Part shown: one piece after another, positions 46,630 through 55,404 of the stretch | Position numbering within the stretch: the first letter of the stretch is position 1 | Layout of the letters: each line of letters opens with the position of its first letter | Source: Leucogyrophana mollusca | Taxonomy: Eukaryota > Basidiomycota > Agaricomycetes > Boletales | DNA: 55,838 bases | Assembly (NCBI GenBank): GCA_021014945.1 | Contig: MU266519.1 | Coordinates: 1 to 55,838 of the forward strand | Direction: 5' to 3' | Notes under the pieces: generated by a model | What the model was told of the DNA's origin: nothing | What the model saw: only the letters and a program-made list of their open reading frames with translations | Database searches by the model: none | Translations under genes and position numbers: made by a program

Positions 46630-47633
46630 ATCATGCTTAGCAAATTTTGGATCTCTTTGCCTCACCGCTATCCAACGATATGTAAGGCCCACTTTTCCAT
46701 AACCAACAGTGGTGTCTAAACCACCTGCCCGTCAAAAGCCCTCGTTCCAAGTACACAGCAGCGCTTGCCTGTGTAGTCACCCCAAGAACGGGGGACCGTT
46801 TCATTTGGCTCTATCTAAATCTTGACCGAGACAGTATATATCGGAGCTTTGATACAAGTCGTGCTGAAGAAGCAGAGATTACTGAGAGTCACTCGGGCGC
46901 CAAGAGCGCGAGGGACTCATGCGCGCTAGGTGCATGTTATTTGATTGCGCTGCGTGATCCCCTAGGTTGATGGCCCGTTCGACGGGAGCCACGATATAGT
47001 TGGCTTCAACTCCGGAAGTGCCAGCTGACCTGCTGATCCATGCCGTATCTGCGTGTCTCTGAAGTACAAGTGGTATGACGAGTGACACTGTTCGGTTCGG
47101 AAGTTAATTTGAGACCGTGGAATGGAATTCAACATACTTTCTCCGCTTTTGCGTGATCCTTGGTGACTTCTTGTCGCATCAAGTGTCGTCAACACACTGG
47201 AGACGACTCCACGCGGGATTCGGGCGCCCGCAAGACCTGGCATTCAACATGCAGGGTGCCCACACTCCTGGCCATGACGTCACTCGTCCCTGGGGATCGA
47301 TATGACAGGGAGCCCGATTGACAGAATGGGGGCAGGCGGGGGAACATAATCAGAAAGCCTGTGAGAAAAGGAAAGATTAAACAAAGCTGGTTAGCAGTTT
47401 ATCCTGTAGGGCTGACAGCGTGCGGGGAGCCGACGTACCACTATGTATGATCAACCGAATAGAAGTCCTGCACTAGCAATCAGAAAATGACGAAGGTTGA
47501 CCTGATCGGAAGATCTCCCCAAATCGGCAAAATCAATTTCTAAGCACCGACCCTACTGATTGCTGACTGGAAACCTGAGCGATAGTCGATCGCTGCTCTT
47601 CACCTGTTACACCCCACAAAGTCCGCAACCAGC
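46630..47633. other. Flank between HET remnant and UstYa 2
   Basis: Holds the HET 3' flank (to about 46740), unassigned sequence, the second copy of the ~370 bp block (46991-47340) and the UstYa 2 promoter, which still resembles 44560-44834. No gene. Confidence 0.6.
46991..47340. repeat. Three-copy ~370 bp block, copy 2
   Basis: Matches 44171-44560 and 52391-52740 as described there; it again lies just upstream of a UstYa-like gene. Confidence 0.8.
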
Positions 47634-48349
47634 ATGCTGCGACCAGTCACAGTGTTATCTGTTGCGGTATCAGCATTGATCGCATGTCTCAGTCTCAACG
47701 CACTTACTATCCACCGTCTCCGCACTGAGTTGGCGAACGCCGAACCTCGCGTTTCCACTGATGAGAACGCGTACAGTGTGTTTCCTGTACGATTCGCTAC
47801 CCATCACAGAAGCTGACTCAGTCTAGGCTACGTCGGTGATGACTACCCCACTAGCTTGCCAATAGATCTGCCTCCCGTTGCTCTCGAAATCGAAAACACT
47901 GGCAAGTTCGGGATATCCAACCCAGAAGCATGGGCAGAGTGGCGTACCACGGATCTGTTTCCGCGCGCAAATGGCTATGTGAAGCTGGGGAAACAAGGTA
48001 CGTCCTCGGTGTCCTCATGAGGTTCGGATAGTTTAGCTGGTGTAAACCAGGTCGCATGTTTGGCATCAGCATGTTTCACCAGATGCACTGTCTGCTGATT
48101 ATTCGTAAAGCTGTCATTGAGAAAGACAGCGCGGACGCTCTTACGCACTATTGCCTCGATTCCCTACGTCAATCCATCCTCTGCGCGAGCGATACGACAC
48201 TGGATCCCCTGGATGTGGACGACGATAATGGCAAGTTGACAGCAACAGATGGAGTCGGTGTGGTCCACGTTTGCAGGGATTGGGAGAAAGTATACGATTA
48301 CGTCCGGATGAATCAGATGAGCGAGGTGTGGAATAGTACGGACACATGA
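47634..48349 (+). CDS. UstYa-like (DUF3328) oxidase, copy 2
   Basis: Close paralogue of the gene at 44835 with the same three exons, N-terminal membrane segment (LSVAVSALIACLSLNALTI), NTGKFGISNPEAWAEWRT, first motif HQMHC, ILCASDTTLDP and VVHVCRDWEKVYDYVRM. The second motif has changed from HTHHC to LTHYC, and two acidic residues are added after TLDP. If the second HxxHC is needed for activity, this copy may be altered or inactive; some family members do vary here. All introns keep GT-AG borders, so the gene is probably still expressed. Confidence 0.82.
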
Positions 48350-48676
48350 TGCACGCGTTGTCTGAGCTTTTCGTCAAACATGGAATGTCGATGCGAGGCC
48401 GAGTTGTAAGATAAAGTTACTCCGCACTCTGTCAAAGAGAGAAATGTTACATCCTGTCACGTGGAACATGTATATCGAATTTGGGTACTGCCATCAATCA
48501 TTGCACCAATGCTGACCACAGTCTTCGATTTCGGTTTGCTTTCGGATGCGGAGAATCATTAATCAGGCCCAGCACTCTCCAGGGATGACGGTGTTCCCAA
48601 TCTCACGACCTTACTATATAGGTTTCACGTCGGCTTGGCTCCATCCTGCACTCATCACCATTACCCAGCGTTCTTC
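48350..48676. other. Intergenic region
   Basis: Downstream of UstYa 2 and upstream of the membrane protein gene. A TATATAGG-like stretch near 48614 could serve the latter. Nothing else seen. Confidence 0.45.
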
Positions 48677-49592
48677 ATGCAAGTAAATCAAGAATACTAC
48701 CTGCCCCTTCTGCCGAACGCTGTCGGCGATGGAGAAGATCCTGAGTCCCCCGACAGTCTGCTCTACGAAAAATTACCAGACAAGCAGATCTCCTCCACAA
48801 CTTCCTGGTTAACAATTACTGTCTCGCTTATCTCGATCTTCATCGCTGTGTCCTTGCACTTCAGCAGCATTTCGATGTCCTTCGAAGACGCTTCCCACCC
48901 GCGCTTTGTTGCGTCCCTACGAAAAGTGTCGCCGTATCCCAACGTGGGCGACGACACTATTGACGATGCCATGGGGCTCAAATCTGGTGAGCAAGCGTCC
49001 AAATTCATCCGTTGACGTTGATTCATGGGTCCGACAGCGCCTAAGATGTGGTTTCCTTGGTACATTGTTCGTGCCAACGCGGCGGAACCTGATCGAAAGT
49101 ATACCACCTCGAGCTCAGTAACACTCAGTCCATCAGTGCGCCGCCGAATGATTGTGTATTGAACTCCATTTTGATGCATGCTTCTCGCAGGATTCCATGT
49201 TTTACCGATTCACAATGAAGAATCCCGCGAATAGCACCTGCTATGTCACTGCGGCTGTCCCAAACGCTGCGAAACAACTGGCCGGAAACAAGAACTACGT
49301 CTCTGAAGGAGACGTCAGCGCCATCGAGATCTGGAACGTGTCCTATACAGATTTACCAACTGAGCTGAGCTGGAATACTCGACCACCACGCCAGTCGTTA
49401 TTGGGTACCGTCAATTTTGCCCCGCCGCCGGATGTCTATGACCCCGACGATGAACGTGATGGTATGGAACTCAGACCGCCTACACCGCTTTTCGAGTGCG
49501 GGGGCAACAGCCGGATTGCGATCGAGGTGGCATGCAGCGACTGCAGGTTGAGCTTTGAACAAGTCTTTTCAGATCCTCCACTAGGTTGGTGA
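48677..49592 (+). CDS. Conserved single-pass membrane protein
   Basis: Three exons. The start at 48677 (MQVNQEYYLPLLPN) is favoured over an upstream in-frame Met. One membrane segment (WLTITVSLISIFIAVSLHF) is followed by an outside region: LRKVSPYPNVGDD, PKMWFPWYIVRANAAEPDRK, then DSMFYRFTMKNPANSTCYVT, VSAIEIWNVSY, LSWNTRPPRQSLLGTVNF and a C-terminal CGGNSRIAIEVACSDCRLSF before the stop. I recall this as a widespread agaricomycete family without an established function, probably type II membrane topology. It is the only single-copy gene within the duplicated mosaic and looks intact. Confidence 0.75.
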
Positions 49593-50199
49593 TATCACGC
49601 TCTTTTTCAAACATGTCATCGTGTTGATTTACGGATCCATCAGCCTTCGATGTGTGGGTTCTGGCATGAACGCCTGGGTGTCTTTGGATGGGAATCGGGA
49701 TGCAAGTCAAATGTTTCCTTCAAAGAGAGGATTGATGACGTTCCTCTCGATGAGATAGCTTACCTTGGCTTTATGTATCTTTCATTGACCCTTGTATGAT
49801 TATCTTTCTTTTGTCCAGGAAGGTTATCGTTGGGAAATTGCCGGATTTGAGGTGAGTGTCCCGCCCGCGGTATGATGAGGCCAGCACACTCGTCGCGTGC
49901 GTTACGGATCCTGGGATGAGATCTTGAGGTCGTAAGTGATAAATCTCCAGCGCAGAGAGCAATGCCGGAATCGAAGTTCGCGGCTACTGCAGTGCCTTAG
50001 TCGCGCGCCTGCTCGCGGCTAATTAACGAGACTTTCATCTCCCAGGATCGGTGTTGGGGAATTCGATGTGGGTGTCGGTACCGTCAGCGACCAACGTATA
50101 TTGGGACGCTATGCAGCTGAAGAATGAACTATGATTACATACGACGAGTGTGCTGTGGAGTTGCGAGTCCATTCCAACTTGGCCTTGTCAATGCATGGC
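49593..50199. repeat. Second copy of the UstYa downstream flank
   Basis: 49770-49905 and 49940-50150 repeat 45620-45750 and 46085-46300. No gene. Confidence 0.6.
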
Positions 50200-50440
50200 C
50201 CATAAACGATTTTCGGAGTTCACGATCGCTACTATGGAGCACGAAATCATCATAAGGAGGCTGAACGACTAGACCGTATACTCCTGGGGACTTGGTGCTC
50301 GCGCGCTTTCATTTTCTGTGACTGCGCCAGAATCGACCGGATCATACCCAGCAAATTTGGATCTCTGCGACATCACTATCCAACGATACACCAACAGCGG
50401 CGTCCAAATTACCCTACCCATGAAAAGGACTCATCGGGTC
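50200..50440 (+). pseudogene. HET gene 3' remnant, copy B
   Basis: Short, heavily eroded version of the HET 3' region: GGAGTTCACGATCGCTACTA, GAAATCAT-A-AGGA-G and ATACTCCTGGGGACTTGG are recognisable against the pseudogene at 41546, followed by the shared 3' flank ending CCCATGAAAAGG. No frame remains. Confidence 0.65.
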
Positions 50441-50689
50441 CACGGTAGCGCTCGCCTGTGTAGACACTTTAGAGAAGGAAAGCTGTATCGTTCGGCTCGA
50501 TATCGGTCTCGATGAAGACGGTATATTTTGGAGAATCGGGATAGGTCGTGCTGGAAGTAGAGCCTTGTGACGAGTATCTTTTCAAGGTTATATGATCATG
50601 TGACTACCACCACCTATAAGGACTGCCGATTCCCTTCACCCAGTCGAATAAACTTGGACTTCCGGCGAGCCATTCAATGAGGCTTCCCC

Positions 50690-51372
50690 GCCCTAACGTT
50701 GCAGATATGATGGAACCGATTTCTGCGCGTGCTCGTGTATGGGATGAGGACTCGGAAGCACGATGGACGACGGGGACGCCGGCGCATCTTCTTCCTGCTC
50801 GTGCTCGTTCTGGACATCGACGCTCGTCGTGACCCCCGGGATCGCAACAGGAATCGGCGCCGGCTCCGGTTCTTCCGTTGTCTGGGTTTGGGTTTTGGTG
50901 TGCGCCTGGTGCGCGAAGGGAGAGATTTGGACTTCGGTCGCGGAGGTGTGGATGGCGTCAGGTTGCACCTACGTGCTGCACAGACGTTGTCTTTATTGGC
51001 GCGGCCTGTGATCTTCTGGGGGAGGCATTGGGGGGAGGGGGAAAGCGAGCGTGAGGAGAGTGAGGAGCGCCAGTGGGGTTAGGGGAGGCGTAAGAGACAA
51101 GTGAAAGTCATCAGCGAAAGTAGAACGGTGAACCAACGTACCCGCTTCTTTTGCGGAATAATAGTCTGAACGACATCCTCCTCCTCGCCCTCCCCATCAG
51201 CACCACCATCCTCTGCACCACCCTCTTATTCACCGTATTTGCCGCACTGCACGCCCCGCTCCGCATCTCGTCCATATCATACAGCATGCGATCAACTGTC
51301 TCATCCAGCATCAGGTTCTCCTGCTTCTGTTCGTCGAGCTCGCCCATGGCATGCACGAGGCGCTCCTCTTAG
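50690..51372 (-). pseudogene. 3' fragment of the coiled-coil gene with intron 4
   Basis: Reverse-strand copy of parts of 3200-4220 with internal deletions. From right to left it keeps the exon 4 segment LDEQKQENLMLDETVDRMLY, the RKRSGYVGSP donor region, a recognisable intron 4, and exon 5 up to an eroded QT ladder (TEVQIS, KTQTQTTE, SVDVQNE). The acidic stretch and several QT motifs are lost. It complements the 5' fragment at 42470, as if one whole gene copy had been trimmed differently in each block. Confidence 0.75.
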
Positions 51373-51819
51373 CGGTCCGTTTTTGTGTTGGCTTTGGGGT
51401 AGCCGCTGAATACTTGTTAAGTGCCTTTGCTGAATAAACTAAGAGCGTATTTGCACGAGCAACCACAGAGGAACACATCACAAGATAACCCATCAATTCT
51501 CACCAACCGTACACATCGGTATTCGTACAAGTTACATCACTAAATCGAATCTGACGCAAGGAAAGCAGCACTTCTGGATGGTAGGAGCCCGCCACCCCTG
51601 TTACAACCAACGAGACAACGCAGAATTACAATACAGGCAGACGACTTCACGGCGCGCGTGGACTTGGAAAGAAATCATGTGAGAAATGCTGGGGACAAGC
51701 CACCTGGACGTGAAACTCACCTCAGTCGCGAATGATGTCCCAGAGGATCTATATGAGCATCGATAATCAGCCTGCCGCATGAAGAAATATCAAGGAAATG
51801 GGACACGACTGACATCGTA
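51373..51819. repeat. 3' flank of peptide gene copy 2, duplicated
   Basis: 51470-51815 matches 43330-43610. It contains the peptide gene's 3' UTR and no separate gene. Confidence 0.7.
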
Positions 51820-52131
51820 CTATATTGGACGCAGGGGAGCATCAGCCTGTGACATGTAACAAACATCAAGGTATTGGAAAGTAACTCACTCCCTTGCGGT
51901 CGCCTGAAAATGTTCGTGGTCAGCGAAGTGCCAAAGCCCAACAACGACGCTCAACTTACGTTTCTCGACGTCCGCTGGGTCACTGCCCAAGGGCTCGCCT
52001 GGATTGCTCGTCGTCAGTGGTGTGCATGAGGTCGATTACAATGTTAACTTACGTGCTTCATCTGCAGGCAAAGCCGACACGCTTGCCACGAAGATGGCGG
52101 CAGCGAAGATGAAAGTGAGAGCGAATTTCAT
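51820..52131 (-). CDS. Micro-exon secreted peptide precursor, copy 2
   Basis: Exons 52131-52053, 51998-51960, 51903-51890 and 51846-51820 (79, 39, 14 and 27 nt) give 52 residues. The signal peptide is identical to copy 1 (MKFALTFIFAAAIFVASVSA), then LPADEAREPLGSDPADVEKR, with KR at residues 39-40, leaving a 12-residue tail DRKGADAPLRPI. Exon lengths 1-3, including the 14-nt micro-exon, are the same in both copies. No C-terminal CaaX box, so it is not a mating pheromone. Secretion and Kex2 release are inferred from the motifs. Confidence 0.6.
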
Positions 52132-52195
52132 TGTATAATAGTAGAGGCAATGTCGATCTGGGAGAACGATGAGCTGCTTGGTGAGGTGGGGCTCC

Positions 52196-52202
52196 TTTTA
52201 TA
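52196..52202 (-). promoter_or_regulatory. TATA box of peptide gene copy 2
   Basis: TATAAAA on the minus strand, about 65 bases before the start at 52131; same position as in copy 1. Confidence 0.55.
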
Positions 52203-52390
52203 CGAGTTTCATCTTGTCAACAAGGTCAAATGCCGGGGTTGCAAAATATGTCCTTCCTCCTAATCACGGGCGGTTATCTTCGACCGTTCTAGTCCATACT
52301 GCCTGTCAGAACAGATATTCAAACGCGGTCACGATGACGAGAACGTACATTGTCCAGATTTGAATGATCACGGTGCAGAGGCCCGCGAAA

Positions 52391-52740
52391 GCCACGATAT
52401 ACTTAGCTTTAACTTCAATCATGAGTGACAGTCTTCTGTTCGGAAGTGAATTCGGTTGAGCCGTAAAATGGAGCTTGACATGCTTTCTCCACTGTTGCGT
52501 GAGCCTTTACGACTTCTTGTAGCGTCAAGATACCGCTGCCGTTGACCCACCGGATGAGACGACTCCAAGCGGGTCTCGAGCGCCCTCAAGACCTGGGATT
52601 CAGCATGCAGGGTGCCCGCGCCTGATCATGACGTCACTCGCCCTTGGGGCTCGATATGACAGCGAGCTTGATTGGCAGAATAGAAGCAGGCAGGGGAACA
52701 TTACCAGAAAGCCTCGGACAAAAGGAAAGGTTAAAAAAAT
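52391..52740. repeat. Three-copy ~370 bp block, copy 3
   Basis: Matches 44171-44560 and 46991-47340, but no UstYa gene follows. The similarity continues through GGGGAGCCGACGTACCACTA and breaks off near 52820, where the truncated secreted-protein gene begins. Confidence 0.8.
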
Positions 52741-52757
52741 ATGGTTTACAGTTTATC

Positions 52758-53162
52758 CTATGGGGCTGACAGCATGCGGGGAGCCGACGTACCACTATGT
52801 ATGATCCACTGAAGAGAAGTCATGCACCATAGTTGGCTGGATGGTATGCGCGGGGGGAGGCAATGGGGCTTACATCCGCCGTAGCAAGCGACGTTGAACG
52901 CGTCGTGCGAGATGGCACCGACGAAATAGTGGCATTTACTACCGAAGTTGAGAGTAGCGGGGAAGTTGTCGAGGAGGTGCTGGCAGTCGCCGGCTCTGGG
53001 TACGCAGCAGTAGCCAGTTAGTGACAGACATTGCAGCGACTCGCCAGAAATGAAGAAAACAAAACCGACTCGCGAAGCATCATCCGTAATTCCACACACG
53101 GCGCGGGCGGGGCTCGCCAACGCGACAGCGAAGAGGGCGAGGGCGACTTTTCTGACAAACAT
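52758..53162 (-). pseudogene. Secreted cysteine-rich protein gene, copy 2, 3' exon lost
   Basis: From 53162 the frame stays open through a signal peptide (MFVRKVALALFAVALASPA), VCGITDD, LTGYCCVPRAGDCQHLLDNF and KCHYFVGAISHDAFNVACYG to a GTAAGC donor at 52873. The 3' exon found in copy 1 is missing: the duplicated UstYa-upstream block follows instead, and the read-through frame stops at 52758 in unrelated sequence. A protein could still be made, but it would lack the second cysteine-rich half. Upstream flank to 53760 matches 16159-16700. Confidence 0.65.
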
Positions 53163-53847
53163 TATGAAGTAAATTGGGCTGAGAGATCGCTGGGTTTCTT
53201 GGATTGATTTCTTGGATTGCTGTTGTCGGAAGGAAGGAGCGACCACCTGGGGGTATTTATGCGTTTTTCGACACTGACGGGGGATAGACTGTACGCAGAG
53301 GCTGCTCCGCACAGTTAGCTGGCTATGCTGCTTCGGTGGCTAGAGGTCGCTGAAACAAGGAACTGGGGTCTTTGACGTCCATTGGAGTCGGTTTGGGGGG
53401 TGAAACACAACTACTTTGGGAGTGGTGCTACCGAGCAGGTTCGTCGGTTAGTAACTATGGAGCCCGCGATCAGTCGAGGAGCCCGAGTCAGGATCAGACG
53501 AGGGCGGAACCCCAAGTTCACTCAAGAACGACTGTAAACTTGACAGATATCAGTGATGGACGAGTACGAATGCTGAGCGCTGCTGCAAAGACATAGCCGT
53601 AGGAGTTCCAACAGTGTACAAATGAACACGAACGCTGGACGTTGCGAGGGACGAATCTGGATACATGAAAGACTCGTCACGTCGCCTCAACGGTTCGAAC
53701 AATGACCTGAGAAGGCCTAAGGCGGGGTAGACTCGAGTTTCAGACGACATCAAGTCCTCATGTCAATGAACACGATACTCTGCTCGAGAGGGACACTCTC
53801 TTGTCCACCGTCCGCGCGGCCCTGTGCAGTGACGTTGCAGCCTTCGT
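53163..53847. repeat. Upstream flank of secreted-protein copy 2
   Basis: 53163-53760 is a diverged copy of 16159-16700. No gene of its own. Confidence 0.65.
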
Positions 53848-54321
53848 GCCGGCTGAATCCCGGCTCGAGCTGCGTGAGAGGTTTGGGTGGTGTCTCCGAT
53901 GGGGATCGCGTCCGCGCTCGGGCAGCATCGTCAGGTCCTCGTCGTGGAATGGCTCGTCGCGTGGGGATTTGTCGGGGCTGTGGCCAGTGCGAGCTGCGAC
54001 AGACTGGGGGAGTCTGTGCGGGATGACCTGGATTGTGGGGCTCGCGAGGAGCTACTTGAGGCCCTCCATCTCGCTGTCGTCGAGGAGCTCGACGCCATCG
54101 TAGGCATCAGAGAAGGCCCCAAGCACGTCGACAAAAGCGTCAGTGGGTACGCGGGGCTCGCCGTCCGTGTCCATGTCTGCGTCGGGATGGTTGTTGAATA
54201 TTTGATACAGTTGTTGTTCAATGTCGGCGATTGACTGCCGGTTGCGGCCGTACGTCGCCTGTGGCAGTGAGTTAGCGTGTTCACTCGTCGTGCTAGACGT
54301 TGTCGACATTGTGCGTACCAT
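53848..54321 (-). pseudogene. 5' fragment of the coiled-coil gene in the right arm
   Basis: Reads MVRTMSTTSSTTSEHANSLP, RQSIADIEQQLYQIFNNHPD and VELLDDSEMEGLK, near-identical to 1481 onward, then a deletion shifts the frame and the similarity stops at the position matching 1967, inside exon 1. No coiled coil or later exons follow. Confidence 0.85.
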
Positions 54322-54569
54322 GGCTGGATCTGACTGGGTTGAAGTGTAAGTAAGTTACAGCTTGTCGTCATCGCTGCTTTGACAATCACTCTGCCAGCGA
54401 ACACAAATATTTCCTTATTTGGCCGTCGATATCCACCACACAAATAAACACGCCGCCATTGTAAACATGGTTGAGGCAAACTTGGCTTGAAGCGTCCTTC
54501 CGCACCCCTTGAATAAAACAAAGCACTGTGCATCCTCCAAACATGCCAGCTCGAGTTTAAGCGGAGACC

Positions 54570-54830
54570 GCAACCTGAAGCAAATCAATACGGAACCATC
54601 TGGATCACAGGCGCAACTTTTTTGCGTCCGGGGAGGTCATCGATTCAGTTCCTAGTAGCCTCGAGTCCTTCGTTTTTGTTGTGCGCTATCATCTTCCATT
54701 TGCTTGCAACCATGGTGCAAGGCCTTGACACTACCACGCTCTAAAATAATCCATGTGTAGTCTTTCTCAGGCACTGGTAGTGCGAAGAGGACGTCTCAGC
54801 CATCCCCCGTACGGTTTCGCAATGTTTTCG
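54570..54830 (+). pseudogene. DUF7918 3' end scrap in the right arm
   Basis: CTTTTTTGCGTCCGGGGAGG followed by TCATCGATTCAG matches the last codons of array copy 1 (FASGEVID), with the DLT stop region changed; the following ~180 bases match that gene's 3' flank (13503-13690). Confidence 0.6.
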
Positions 54831-55404
54831 CTGGAGCTCCCGGATGGCGGAATGGGCCCAGACGAGGACGCACATTATTTGGATGTTAAAATATGTAAGT
54901 TCGGGAGGTGATGCATGCTCGGGTGGTGGAGGCGGCTTGGACGACGACGCAAATTCGGATGACAACACACTATGCCTGGAATTCAAGGTCTAAACGGTGC
55001 TATCTCCTTCACAGCATCGGTACAACTGCAGCCTCTCGCAGAATAGAAGCAAATAAAATGCGCTGCGGCCACACAGCTCCAAGCTTCCACGCTTGTCAGA
55101 CAGTGGGCAGTGCTATGCTACTACGTGGCTTGGGATATTTTAACAGACGCTGGACACAGCAAGTTGCGCCTGCATGAAGGGCTGCGGCCATTTGCGCTGA
55201 GCTCTCATTAACATCCCCAACCGCGAAGGTGAGCAAACGTGTCCCGGTTCGGAAGCACTCTGATTGAACGAGAGCTACTTCCAGACTCGTACCATTTGGT
55301 AGTACAGCCCGTCAAAAATCTTCTGGGACCTATCCACAGTATGTGCTCTCCCAACATCTCGAATGCGCGAGGTTGATCTCTTGTTGGACAGGCGAACCCG
55401 CACC
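54831..55404. other. HET upstream region in the right arm
   Basis: Promoter side of the terminal HET gene; repeated in the left arm and at 41190-41545. No gene. Confidence 0.6.

Noticed and set aside
43613..52131. Peptide genes as basidiomycete mating pheromones
   Set aside because: They have a cleavable signal peptide and no C-terminal CaaX box, and no pheromone receptor gene is nearby.
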